A DNA stretch of 64,000 nucleotides from positions 101,758 through 165,757 of the forward strand of contig NZ_JAFHKK010000003.1 in NCBI RefSeq assembly GCF_016937535.1. The letters run 5' to 3'. This document shows positions 54,124 to 63,907 of the stretch, piece by piece; the stretch's first letter is position 1, and each line of letters begins with the position of its first letter. Under the pieces are notes generated by a model. It was not told the DNA's origin, made no database searches, and was given only the letters and a program-made list of their open reading frames with translations. The position numbers were made by a program, and so were the translations under genes. This DNA comes from Sulfurospirillum tamanense (GTDB lineage Bacteria > Campylobacterota > Campylobacteria > Campylobacterales > Campylobacteraceae).

Positions 54124-54981
54124 TTAAATAATCTGTGACATTTTGTTAAGAAAATCTTCAATCTCTCTTTCATTTTTAAAAGCAATAGCAATAGAATTAT
54201 TGGACACTTTCACCTTTAATCCAAACCCCTGAAGGCGCTCTTTTGCAGATGAAAGCAGTGGTGAAATTTCAGGTTTTGAAGTTTTTTTGCTAGCCGTTTT
54301 CCCTTCTTTTAGGCGTTTAATAAGTGTTTCTGTATCACGCACACTCAACTTTTGACCCAAGATGGTTTGCACAACTTTTTCTTCTTCTTCGGGACTTAAT
54401 CCAACAATAATTTTTGCATGCCCTTGAGAAATTTTTCCCTCACTAATGTAGCGCTTTGTTTGTTCACTCAGACTCAACAATCGCAGGGTATTTGTAATTT
54501 GGGTGCGGCTTTTATGAATAATTTCTGAAAGTCCCTCTTGCGTAATGGCGTATTCTTCAATAAGCTCATAGTAAGCATTGGCCAGCTCAACAGGGTTAAG
54601 GTTTTCGCGCTGAATATTTTCAATAAGCGCAAGCTCACGCAAATTCTCTGAAGCAATATCTGCCACAATTGCTTTGATGTATTCAACGCCAGCAAGCTTA
54701 CTTGCCCGCAGTCGTCGCTCACCTGCAAGCAACATGTAACCGTCTTCTTTTTCAACAACCAAAATAGGCTGCAAAAGCCCATGTTTTTTTATTGATCTTG
54801 AAAGCTCTTCCAGTGCAGTTTCATCAAAGTGAGTACGAGGCTGAAAAGGATTGGGACGAATAGCATTTATTTCAATCTCGCGCACCAAATCCGCACTGTG
54901 TCCATTCAGCTCTTGGTTGTAAGCATCTTCAACATCACCAATAATAGCCCCAAGTCCTCTTCCTAATGCTTTTTTAGCCAT
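54124..54981 (-). CDS. parB: Chromosome partitioning protein ParB
   Basis: ParB binds centromere-like parS sites and spreads with CTP to segregate the origin. The 285-residue protein has KALGRGLGAIIG at the start, the CTPase motif LLAGERRLRASKLAG (about 88-102), ENIQRENLNPVE and a helix-turn-helix (ITQEGLSEIIHKSRTQITNTLRL split in two). A ParA-Soj partner overlaps upstream. I saw no parS consensus site in the window. Confidence 0.95.
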   Translation of the reverse strand: MAKKALGRGLGAIIGDVEDAYNQELNGHSADLVREIEINAIRPNPFQPRTHFDETALEELSRSIKKHGLLQPILVVEKEDGYMLLAGERRLRASKLAGVEYIKAIVADIASENLRELALIENIQRENLNPVELANAYYELIEEYAITQEGLSEIIHKSRTQITNTLRLLSLSEQTKRYISEGKISQGHAKIIVGLSPEEEEKVVQTILGQKLSVRDTETLIKRLKEGKTASKKTSKPEISPLLSSAKERLQGFGLKVKVSNNSIAIAFKNEREIEDFLNKMSQII

Positions 54982-54982
54982 A

Positions 54983-55768
54983 CTAACTTACCATAATCGA
55001 TTGAGCCAAATCTTGGTATGCTTGGGAGCCTGGCGATTTGATATCATAAAGGATGATAGGTTTTCCAAAGCTTGGGGATTCTGCTAACTTTACGTTGCGC
55101 GGAATAACAACATAATCTCCTCCTTGCTTATCTACAAAAAGTTTGCTTTTGAAATGTTGTTTCAAATCAGCAAACACTTGCTTTGAGAGGTTATTTTGAA
55201 TGCTAAACATCGTTGGCAAAAACCCTTTTATTTCCAATTTTGGATTAATTGTTTTCTTAATCAGTTTTACGGTGTTTAGAAGTTGTGCCAACCCTTCTAA
55301 AGCATAAAATTCGCACTGGATTGGTATGATGATAGAGTTTGCAGCGCCCAACGCGTTGATTGTGATACTGCCAAGAGCAGGTGGTGAGTCAATAATAATA
55401 TAGTCGTATTGATCGGCAATTTCTTCAATTTTTGTTTTTAAAATAAGCTCTCTTCCCTTGGTTTTGTTATCATAAAATTCTTTTTCAACACCAACAAGGC
55501 CGATATTCGAGGGAGCCAAATGGAGTGTTGGCAGGGAAGTTTTTAGGATAATTTGAGACATGCGCTTGCGACCAATAAGCACGTGATAAATGTTAAACTC
55601 GTAATCATTGCGGCTAAATCCCATGCCTGTTGTGGCGTTAGCTTGGGGGTCGATATCTATCAGCAACACACGCTTTTCGGCAACAGCCAAAGATGCTGCA
55701 AGGTTCACCGCCGTGGTTGTCTTTCCTACGCCACCCTTTTGGTTGGCAATTGCGATTATTTCACTCAT
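54983..55768 (-). CDS. parA: Chromosome partitioning ATPase ParA (Soj)
   Basis: The 261-residue deviant-Walker ATPase has ANQKGGVGKTTTAVNLA (8-24), the switch DIDPQANATTGMG and YIIIDSPPALG. It drives ParB-parS segregation. One base separates it from parB, and its start overlaps birA by 4 bases. Confidence 0.96.
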   Translation of the reverse strand: MSEIIAIANQKGGVGKTTTAVNLAASLAVAEKRVLLIDIDPQANATTGMGFSRNDYEFNIYHVLIGRKRMSQIILKTSLPTLHLAPSNIGLVGVEKEFYDNKTKGRELILKTKIEEIADQYDYIIIDSPPALGSITINALGAANSIIIPIQCEFYALEGLAQLLNTVKLIKKTINPKLEIKGFLPTMFSIQNNLSKQVFADLKQHFKSKLFVDKQGGDYVVIPRNVKLAESPSFGKPIILYDIKSPGSQAYQDLAQSIMVS

Positions 55769-56406
55769 CGTAAGCTGTACACCTTTTTGTTTCCAATCTG
55801 AATCGAGCCATCACTACACAAGAGCGCCTCGCGTAAAGAGACTTTCTCTTCGCCAATATGACATGTTGATACTTTGCTATGCTCGAATTCTAACTTATAT
55901 TTACTAAAAATATTCTTCCACGAGGGCAAGGCCGAAAGTCTGTGCAAAAAAGATTCTAAAAATCCTTGAGCCTCTAAAACGGTGTCTAAAACCCCAAATG
56001 GCGGGGTTGATGTCTTTAAATTGATGCCCATAGAAACAACGATGCACGCTCCCGTCTTAATGCTCATTATCCCGCCAATTTTCTGGCTTTCCACATACAA
56101 GTCATTGGGCCATTTTACCCATGCCCTCGAACCTGCGTCGCAAAGAATCTGTTTTGCTATCATCCCAAAATAGATCGAAACAGACGCCAAAGGCAAATCC
56201 TTTGGAAGATGTTCCTCCTTTACACACAAACTCAAAAAAAGATTGCCACTTCCGCCTTCCCATTGGTTGCCTCGGCTTCCCACTCCCTGCGTTTGCTCTC
56301 TCGCTGTTATCACAACAGGGGGTTGCAAAGTGTTATTTTTTAATCCCTCTAAGACATACTGATGGGTTGAAGGGGTTGATTCAAGAAAGTAATGCTCCAA
56401 CGCCAC
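55765..56406 (-). CDS. birA: Biotin-protein ligase (BirA, no DNA-binding domain)
   Basis: The 213-residue enzyme attaches biotin to the carrier protein of acetyl-CoA carboxylase. Motifs are EQTQGVGSRGNQWEG (biotin loop), SGNLFLSL and VKWPNDLYVESQKIGGI. It lacks the N-terminal helix-turn-helix of the regulatory form, so it is catalytic only. The start overlaps the end of fmt by 26 bases. Confidence 0.93.
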   Translation of the reverse strand: MALEHYFLESTPSTHQYVLEGLKNNTLQPPVVITAREQTQGVGSRGNQWEGGSGNLFLSLCVKEEHLPKDLPLASVSIYFGMIAKQILCDAGSRAWVKWPNDLYVESQKIGGIMSIKTGACIVVSMGINLKTSTPPFGVLDTVLEAQGFLESFLHRLSALPSWKNIFSKYKLEFEHSKVSTCHIGEEKVSLREALLCSDGSIQIGNKKVYSLR

Positions 56407-57297
56407 TCCTTTTTCCTGCCAAATAATCCTTTACATGTAAAGGCTTCTTTGAAGGCGCCTGCACATAGCAAACGCGCACGCTCCCTTGTGAACATCCTAT
56501 GACTGCACCTTCTTTATCTAATGCAAGAATCTCTCCAGGTTGGTACCCGCCCGTACTGGACTCCACACAAAGCTCCAAAAGCTTAAGGCCACTAGATAAC
56601 CAAAGGCCCGGCCATGGTGTTAGTGCTTGAAATTTTCGGCACAACACGGTACTGCTCGATGAAAAATCTACAATCCCTTGTGCTTTTGAAATTTTCGGTG
56701 CATAGGATGCTAGGGCATTGTGTTGAGGCAAGGGAAACACGGCATCTAGCTGCTGAAGGGTTCTTAAAGTTAATGTGGCCGCACACGCTGCTAAAGCTTC
56801 AAAAACTTCTGGTGCTTTTATGTGTGGGTCTAAAGAAAGGTAAGCATAGCCAATCATAGCACCCGTGTCCAATCCCTTGTCCATTAGCATAGCGGTTACT
56901 CCCGTATAAGCATCGCCCGCCAAAAGTGCTGCTTGAATAGGGCTTGCGCCTCGGTATCTTGGAAGCAGTGAGGCGTGGAGATTAATACAAGGGGCAATGT
57001 CCAACACAGATTGAGGCAAAAGCTGTCCGTAAGCAGCCACCACAATCACATCAGGCGATAAGGCTCGCAGTGTTTCTTGAATTTCAGGAAGTTTTAGCGA
57101 AGAGGGTTGAAACAGCGGAATCAAAGGATGCCCATTAAGAAGGCACTCTTTGACATGGGGTGGCTTCAGGAGTTTATTGCGTCCCGCAGGCTTGTCAGGT
57201 TGTGTAAACACGCCCACAACCTGACACTCATCCCACCCCAAAAGAGCCTCAAGGATAGACGTTGCATACTCGGGTGTTCCCATAAACACCACGCGCA

Positions 57298-57298
<1 letters not shown>
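56381..57298 (-). CDS. fmt: Methionyl-tRNA formyltransferase
   Basis: Fmt formylates initiator Met-tRNA using 10-formyltetrahydrofolate. The product (305 residues) has MRVVFMGTPEYATSIL, the substrate loop SLLPRYRGASPIQAALLAGD and the C-terminal OB-like domain. ATG 57298 has GGAGG 4 bases upstream and overlaps the proB stop (TAATG). A TTACATGTAA copy is near the C-terminus. Confidence 0.95.
56431..56440. repeat. TTACATGTAA palindrome copy 17 (in fmt)
   Basis: Exact copy in CTTTACATGTAAAG, read Leu-His-Val about 10 codons before the fmt stop; the first exact copy after a 12.7 kb gap. Confidence 0.9.
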
Positions 57299-59158
<1,860 letters not shown>

Positions 59159-59171
59159 GGGTCTACCTTTT

Positions 59172-59181
59172 TTACATGTAA
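59172..59181. repeat. TTACATGTAA palindrome copy 18 (rpmA-obg gap)
   Basis: Exact copy 14 bases upstream of the obg start. Confidence 0.9.
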
Positions 59182-59211
59182 GAACGAAATAGTATGAAAC
59201 AAAACGAGGAC

Positions 59212-59230
59212 GGGTAGGCCAAGCCTACCC
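59212..59230 (-). terminator. Hairpin after rpmA
   Basis: 8-bp perfect stem (GGGTAGGC / GCCTACCC) with a 3-base loop, 15 bases after the rpmA stop on the minus strand. The following sequence has only interrupted Ts (CGTTTTGTTTC), so partial termination or mRNA protection between ribosomal genes and obg is more likely than a full stop. Confidence 0.6.
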
Positions 59231-59245
59231 ATGAGAGAAAGTGAA

Positions 59246-59500
59246 CTATGCGGGGTAAACAGAAACTTTTTTTCTGTCGCGGTCTTTGCGCTCAAACTTC
59301 ACATAGCCGTCAACCAACGCGTAAAGGGTATGGTCTGTGCCCATACCTACGTTGCTGCCCTTATGTGTTTTTGTGCCACGCTGACGAATGATAATGTTGC
59401 CAGCTCGTACAAATTCTCCACCGAATTTTTTTACACCAAGCCGACGACCGGCGGAGTCTCGGTTATTCTGGGTACTACCTTGACCTTTCTTATGTGCCAT
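59246..59500 (-). CDS. rpmA: 50S ribosomal protein L27
   Basis: L27 lies near the peptidyl transferase centre. The 84-residue protein begins [18 protein letters not shown] and has [15 protein letters not shown] and [12 protein letters not shown]. No N-terminal propeptide of the Firmicutes type is present. It follows rplU by 9 bases. Confidence 0.97.
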   Translation of the reverse strand: MAHKKGQGSTQNNRDSAGRRLGVKKFGGEFVRAGNIIIRQRGTKTHKGSNVGMGTDHTLYALVDGYVKFERKDRDRKKVSVYPA

Positions 59501-59509
59501 TGTTTCTCC

Positions 59510-59818
59510 TTAGCTCGCGATTTTTACGACTTTAACTCGGGTAAACTCACGGCGGAAACCGCGCTTGAGTTTAGAGTCTTTTCGTCGTCGCTTTTTATAA
59601 ATAACAACTTTTTTATCTTTACCAGAAGTAACTACTTCAAGTGTTACTTTTGCGCCTTCTACCAATGGTGTTCCCACCGTCAACTCACCATTGTTAATGG
59701 CAAGCACTTCCGTAACCTCGATTACGTCTTTCGGGGCAGCGTCAAGTTTATCGACATTTAAAAAGTCGCCTTCTTGCACTTTGTATTGCTTGCCGCCGTT
59801 TTTAATGATAGCGTACAT
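59510..59818 (-). CDS. rplU: 50S ribosomal protein L21
   Basis: L21 is a 23S rRNA-binding protein. The 102-residue product begins [18 protein letters not shown] and ends with the basic [18 protein letters not shown] stretch and KVVKI. TAAGGATTAGCA precedes the ATG. It heads the long minus-strand block. Confidence 0.97.
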   Translation of the reverse strand: MYAIIKNGGKQYKVQEGDFLNVDKLDAAPKDVIEVTEVLAINNGELTVGTPLVEGAKVTLEVVTSGKDKKVVIYKKRRRKDSKLKRGFRREFTRVKVVKIAS

Positions 59819-59910
59819 TGCTAATCCTTAAGAATTTTGGATTACCATAGGGCACTTTTTGAAAATTTCAAGAAAGATTTTGGAGCACCTAAATGGCATA
59901 TAAGAGGCGC

Positions 59911-59916
59911 ATAATA
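59911..59916 (-). promoter_or_regulatory. -10 promoter of rplU-rpmA
   Basis: Minus-strand TATTAT after a run of nine Ts and GGC, in the gap between metF-like and rplU. The leader would be about 85 bases. Confidence 0.5.
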
Positions 59917-59934
59917 GCCAAAAAAAAATTAAGC

Positions 59935-60846
59935 CTAGTTTAAAATAATTGCGCGCACCTCATCAATCAAAGCGATGGAAGCTTCAATTTCTGCCTTACG
60001 GATAGCCACACTTTCTATATTAAACCCAACAGGAACACCCTTGGCAGTGCCGTACATGTAAAGCATTTTTGCCACATAGCGGATATGCGCCATCGATCCC
60101 CCCAGCATATCATCTGAAGCCAAAAGCATCTCTTCTAGCATGGAGGGGATATGAATCCCTAGCCATTTCATGAACGTAAGGGTTTTTTCCGATCCGCATG
60201 GCGTAAGGGTAAAAACGATAGGCACCAAGGGAAGGTTTTTAGCCTGAGAAAGCGCCACATAATCATCCAAAAAGCGCTTAGATGCCTCCAAATCATACAC
60301 GGCTTGGGTCACAAAAAAACTACATCCCTCTTCAACTTTACGGACCACGCGCTCATGTTCATCATGTTTTTTCATGTGCCGCTCTGGGATAGCAATACCC
60401 CCAAGCAGCAAATCTGGTGCTACCTCTCGTTTCAAAGCGTACGCTTCTTGCATGCTAAGCGTCATCTGCTGCGTACGTGAAGCTGCCCCCACAAATACAC
60501 ATAAGGCCGCAGCATTATTGTGCTCTTCAAGCCAAGCTTGGGTTTGGGCTTTGGTGTATTTTCCTATTGCTCGGTATAAAATAGAAGGGGTAGACAATTC
60601 CTTGAGATAAGAAGAAGCGTATGTTGCTGGGTCAATGGTCTCCAAAAAAGGAAAGGGGCGCTCTTGATTGGTGCGCTGGGCCTCATCTTGTAAATCATAC
60701 ACCACCACACCATCAATAGTGCTATTTTTTAATCGTGCGCACTGCCGTGCAGCAATCTCTTGAATTTGGCTAGGCGTGTTAGTGGCCTTAGGGGGCGTAA
60801 GACCATACAGCACAATGCCCGCCTGTCTTTGATGAATCTGTTCCAC
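59935..60846 (-). CDS. Methylenetetrahydrofolate reductase family protein (MetF-like)
   Basis: The 303-residue protein looks like the FAD-dependent TIM barrel that reduces methylenetetrahydrofolate to methyltetrahydrofolate. Supporting segments are YGLTPPK near the start (like the EFFPPK of MetF), VVVYDLQDE, LLGGIAIPERH and the GCSFFVTQAVYD motif (about 190-201). The N-terminal and C-terminal parts diverge from standard MetF, so the exact substrate is open. The start is GTG 60846 with GGAG 6 bases upstream. It is followed by rplU after 116 bases. Confidence 0.78.
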   Translation of the reverse strand: MEQIHQRQAGIVLYGLTPPKATNTPSQIQEIAARQCARLKNSTIDGVVVYDLQDEAQRTNQERPFPFLETIDPATYASSYLKELSTPSILYRAIGKYTKAQTQAWLEEHNNAAALCVFVGAASRTQQMTLSMQEAYALKREVAPDLLLGGIAIPERHMKKHDEHERVVRKVEEGCSFFVTQAVYDLEASKRFLDDYVALSQAKNLPLVPIVFTLTPCGSEKTLTFMKWLGIHIPSMLEEMLLASDDMLGGSMAHIRYVAKMLYMYGTAKGVPVGFNIESVAIRKAEIEASIALIDEVRAIILN

Positions 60847-60871
60847 AACATTCTCCTTTTAAGTGTGGCGT

Positions 60872-60877
60872 ATTTTA
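60872..60877 (-). promoter_or_regulatory. -10 promoter of the MetF-like gene
   Basis: Minus-strand TAAAAT in the context AAGTAAAATACGCC, 25 bases before the GTG. Confidence 0.5.
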
Positions 60878-60950
60878 CTTGCTCTGACTTAGCTTTTGCT
60901 TTTGCTTTGTTTTTAAGACGGGCTATGTTAAGTTGCTGTACATAACACTC

Positions 60951-60981
60951 AAAACGAAGACACCTTAAGTGTTTTCGTTTT
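60951..60981 (+). promoter_or_regulatory. Terminator-like hairpin in the leader of the cytochrome gene
   Basis: A 13-base stem (AAAACGAAGACAC with GTGTTTTCGTTTT, one G-U pair) and a 5-base CTTAA loop, followed by two more Ts. It lies upstream of the AAGGAG ribosome site of the lipoprotein cytochrome. It may be an attenuator, a small-RNA terminator or a stabilising 5' structure. Confidence 0.6.
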
Positions 60982-61002
60982 TACCCCATCAAGGAGACCC
61001 CC

Positions 61003-61575
61003 ATGCAGTATCTGGTTGCTGGACTTATTATTTCTACTTTATTCCTAAGTGGCTGCGACAAAAAAGAGGCTTCGACCCACACTCCTCCCACCACAACCAC
61101 CCAGGCAAGCCCTTCTGTTGCTAGTGATTCTCCCAAAAAAGAGGCAGCACAAGAGAAAGACGACATTGAAAAACAAATTGCCCAAGCGCTAACCCCTGCG
61201 CAAGAGGAAGTGGCTAAAAAACTGGAAGAGACCAACAAAGAGCTCTCTGAACGTTTAGCGCAAACAGCACAAGAAGGAAATGAAAAGATTCAAGAAACCC
61301 TTGAAGCCACAACATCTACACTCATGGTGAGCGAAAAATCCGCACCCCAAAAAGCAAATGCCTGTGCCACTTGCCATGGAGCAAAGGGAGAAAAAGTTGC
61401 CCTAGGGCGCAGCAAAATTCTCAATGAAATGACGTCTCAAGAGATCAAAGATTCTCTTTTGGGATACCAAGAGGGTACTTACGGTGGTGCCATGAAAGCA
61501 ATGATGCAAACACAGGTAAGGAATTTAACAAAAAAAGAGATTGGAGCCTTAGCCCAATTTTACGCCAAGCCATAA
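61003..61575 (+). CDS. Lipoprotein c-type cytochrome with long helical tether
   Basis: The 190-residue protein has a lipoprotein signal with SGC (Cys18), a Thr/Ser/Pro-rich segment (about 25-45), a charged coiled-coil spacer (about 48-105) and a small C-terminal class I cytochrome domain with the haem site CATCH (121-125) and a methionine-rich AMKAMMQTQV region for the sixth ligand. It would carry electrons in the periplasm while tethered to a membrane. Such mono-haem lipoproteins fit respiratory Campylobacterota; the partner oxidase or reductase is not here. AAGGAG precedes the ATG. Confidence 0.88.
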   Translation: MQYLVAGLIISTLFLSGCDKKEASTHTPPTTTTQASPSVASDSPKKEAAQEKDDIEKQIAQALTPAQEEVAKKLEETNKELSERLAQTAQEGNEKIQETLEATTSTLMVSEKSAPQKANACATCHGAKGEKVALGRSKILNEMTSQEIKDSLLGYQEGTYGGAMKAMMQTQVRNLTKKEIGALAQFYAKP

Positions 61576-61598
61576 CAAGATTTCTTGTTATGGCTTGG
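61565..61598. terminator. Perfect 16-bp bidirectional terminator
   Basis: Two perfect 16-base arms (61565-61580 and 61583-61598) around a 2-base centre, including the cytochrome stop codon. It sits between the convergent cytochrome and pyk genes and should terminate both. Confidence 0.8.
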
Positions 61599-61605
61599 GA
61601 GGGTT

Positions 61606-63051
61606 TTAAATGACCATGTTGGTGTAATAATCTATTTGATCTTTTTTCAAAATACGAATATAGTTAGTACTTCCCGCCACACCAGTAGGGTACCCTGCGG
61701 TCGCCACATAAGTTTTTTCAGGGTCAACAAACCCTAACTTTACTGCTTTTTGAACCGCAGTGGCCAACATAAGGTTAAGGCTGGTTTTTTCCACCGTCAT
61801 AATGGGTTCAACGCCCCATGCTATCGTCAATGAACGTGCCGTTTTTTCATCGTGTGTTACGGCGTAAATATCCACGCTTGTGCGGTATCTTGCCATTTTT
61901 TTCGCAGATTGCCCAGAGCCTGTAAGGGACATAATGGCTCTGGCGTTAAGCTCCACAGCAAGACGCGCTGTTGAAGAGGCAATCATATCTGTTTCATCTA
62001 GGTATTCAAATTTATCAAACTTGCCATAGGGGTAAACGCTTTCGGTCTCTTTGATGGTAGCCGCCATTGTTTCGACAACTTTAACAGGGTTTTTACCAAT
62101 GGCGCTCTCCTCCGAGAGCATCACGGCGTCCGTCCCGTCCAACACGGCATTGGCCACATCGCTAATCTCTGCGCGGGTAGCTGTTTCGTTTTGCGCCATC
62201 GATAAAAGCATTTGCGTGGCTGTAATAACAGGCTTTGAGGCGGCGTTAGCTTTTTTAATAATACGCTTTTGAATACTAGGGACTTTGTAATAAGGCACTT
62301 CGATGCCCAAGTCTCCTCTAGCAACCATCAATCCGTCGCTCGCGTCCAAAATAGCATCAATATTCTCTACCGCATCAAATTTTTCAATTTTAGCAAAGAG
62401 TTGTATCTTGCCTCCATTGGCATCCAAAATTTCCCGTGCGCGCACCATGTCTTGGGCGCGTTGCACAAAAGAAACAGCAATAAAATCAATATCATGGGCA
62501 ATTGCCCAGAGCATATCGCGCTCATCTTTGGGCGTAATGACATCTATATTTAACTTCGTATTGGGAAAATTGACCCCTTTGTTGGAGGCGAGCTTGCCAC
62601 TGTTTTCCACACGCGCAACAATCCGTTCACCCGCCTCCACAACTCTGGTGCGAATCATGCCATCGTACAAATAGATGTACTCATCTACGTTCAATAGCGT
62701 AAGAATTTGAGGTTGATTAATGCTAAGCTCATACACGCCTTCACTCTTTTGTTTTCCCACGATTTCGCCGCGCACAAATTCAAGAGTATCGCCCTCCTTG
62801 AGAGAAAACTCTGTTTCAAGTTTTCCAACGCGAATTTTTGGGCCACAAATGTCTTGCAAAACACCAACTTTTTTGCCTGTTTGCTGTTCTGCTTGACGAA
62901 TTTTTTCCAAAGTAGCCTCGTGGTATTCATGCGAACCGTGGCTAAAGTTAAGGCGAAAGACATTAACACCTGCTAAAATAAGCCCGCAAAGTGTTTCAAT
63001 ACTATCGCTTGCTGGACCCACAGTAGCCAAAATTTTTGTACGTTTTTCCAT
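61606..63051 (-). CDS. pyk: Pyruvate kinase
   Basis: Pyk makes pyruvate and ATP from phosphoenolpyruvate. The product (481 residues) has MEKRTKILATVGPAS, the FRLNFSHGSHEYH substrate segment, LFAKIEKFDAVENI and MVARGDLGIEVP with the catalytic region TATQMLLSM. ATG 63051 gives the normal N-terminus; an 11-codon upstream extension to 63084 overlaps the promoter. An active Pyk in a genus with limited sugar use is worth noting but not unusual. Confidence 0.96.
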   Translation of the reverse strand: MEKRTKILATVGPASDSIETLCGLILAGVNVFRLNFSHGSHEYHEATLEKIRQAEQQTGKKVGVLQDICGPKIRVGKLETEFSLKEGDTLEFVRGEIVGKQKSEGVYELSINQPQILTLLNVDEYIYLYDGMIRTRVVEAGERIVARVENSGKLASNKGVNFPNTKLNIDVITPKDERDMLWAIAHDIDFIAVSFVQRAQDMVRAREILDANGGKIQLFAKIEKFDAVENIDAILDASDGLMVARGDLGIEVPYYKVPSIQKRIIKKANAASKPVITATQMLLSMAQNETATRAEISDVANAVLDGTDAVMLSEESAIGKNPVKVVETMAATIKETESVYPYGKFDKFEYLDETDMIASSTARLAVELNARAIMSLTGSGQSAKKMARYRTSVDIYAVTHDEKTARSLTIAWGVEPIMTVEKTSLNLMLATAVQKAVKLGFVDPEKTYVATAGYPTGVAGSTNYIRILKKDQIDYYTNMVI

Positions 63052-63073
63052 TGACAAACTCCTAAGAAGTGAT

Positions 63074-63079
63074 ATTGTA
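63074..63079 (-). promoter_or_regulatory. -10 promoter of pyk
   Basis: Minus-strand TACAAT in the context TGCATACAATATC, 23 bases before the ATG at 63051. Confidence 0.6.
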
Positions 63080-63113
63080 TGCACTATCCTAACACGAACC
63101 CATTACAAAATCT

Positions 63114-63123
63114 TTACATGTAA
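63114..63123. repeat. TTACATGTAA palindrome copy 19 (pyk-isochorismatase gap)
   Basis: Exact copy within a perfect 16-base palindrome, TCTTTACATGTAAAGA (63111-63126), centred about 51 bases upstream of the pyk transcription start. Confidence 0.9.
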
Positions 63124-63203
63124 AGATGGTGAATAAAAAGTAACAAAATAACATACATTGATTTAAAAAACAGTAAACGTTTTCTTTCACAGGCACCTTT
63201 TGC

Positions 63204-63209
63204 TACAAT
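63204..63209 (+). promoter_or_regulatory. Extended -10 promoter of the isochorismatase-family gene
   Basis: TTTTGCTACAATAATCC, the same extended -10 as gatC, 29 bases before the ATG. Confidence 0.65.
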
Positions 63210-63217
63210 AATCCACG

Positions 63218-63227
63218 CTACATGTAA
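63218..63227. repeat. CTACATGTAA palindrome variant (leader of isochorismatase-family gene)
   Basis: One-base variant beginning near the predicted transcription start and running into the AAAGGAG ribosome site. Confidence 0.6.
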
Positions 63228-63237
63228 AGGAGAACCC

Positions 63238-63780
63238 ATGCGTATTGAAAAAGAAAACACCCTTTTGATGGTCGTTGATGTTCAAGAGCGTCTCATTCCT
63301 CATGTTGCCAACTCCGTTGCGTTGGTCGAGAACATTGCCAAGCTTATTGAGGGCTTTAAGCATCTTGGTGTTCCTACAGTGCTAAATGAGCAATACCGCA
63401 AAGGCCTTGGTGAAACCCTTCCTTCCATAAAAACATTGCTCGAAGGTGTTAAATGTTACGAAAAGGCCACCTTTAGCTGTTGCCAAAACACACCGACCCT
63501 CACCCATGTTCTTGAGAGTGGAAAAAAAGTCGTTGTTGTTGTAGGCGCCGAAACCCACGTGTGCATTTTACAAACGTGCTTGGATTTGCTCGCTAGCGGA
63601 GTATTGCCTGTGGTGGTGGTAGATTGCGTAAGTTCGCGAAAAACCCTTGACCATGACATTGCCCTAAAACGCATGGCGCACTCAGGTGTTGTGCTTTCAA
63701 CACTGGAGTCTATTTTGTTTGAATTGTGCAAAAGCTCAAAAGAACCCACGTTCAAAGCAATCAGCGCCCTCATCAAATAA
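63238..63780 (+). CDS. Isochorismatase-family cysteine hydrolase
   Basis: The 180-residue protein has the Asp-Lys-Cys triad of the family: Asp14 in MVVDVQERL, Lys76 in YEKATFS and Cys109 in GAETHVCIL. Members include nicotinamidase and YcaC-like hydrolases; the nicotinamidase zinc site (DxHxxxH) is not seen, so the substrate is unknown. It stands alone between two non-coding gaps with its own promoter and AAAGGAG ribosome site. Confidence 0.87.
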   Translation: MRIEKENTLLMVVDVQERLIPHVANSVALVENIAKLIEGFKHLGVPTVLNEQYRKGLGETLPSIKTLLEGVKCYEKATFSCCQNTPTLTHVLESGKKVVVVVGAETHVCILQTCLDLLASGVLPVVVVDCVSSRKTLDHDIALKRMAHSGVVLSTLESILFELCKSSKEPTFKAISALIK

Positions 63781-63810
63781 TTTTTTGCAAAACCGCGCGC
63801 CATCAAACCG

Positions 63811-63837
63811 CTGCTTGTGCCCCAAAAGCGCAAGCAG
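63811..63837 (+). terminator. Hairpin after the isochorismatase-family gene
   Basis: Arms CTGCTTGTGC and GCGCAAGCAG (one G-U pair) with a 7-base loop, 31 bases after the stop. There is no T-run, so function as a terminator is uncertain. Confidence 0.4.
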
Positions 63838-63907
63838 ACTGGCTAATTAATAGCACATAAATGTCAAAAACAGTAAAATGCGCGCCATTACGTCACGAGG
63901 ATTTGAA

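Noticed and set aside
54732..54739. ACATGTAA in parB as a palindrome copy
   Set aside because: The left arm is AACATG rather than TTACATG, so it is only a half match.
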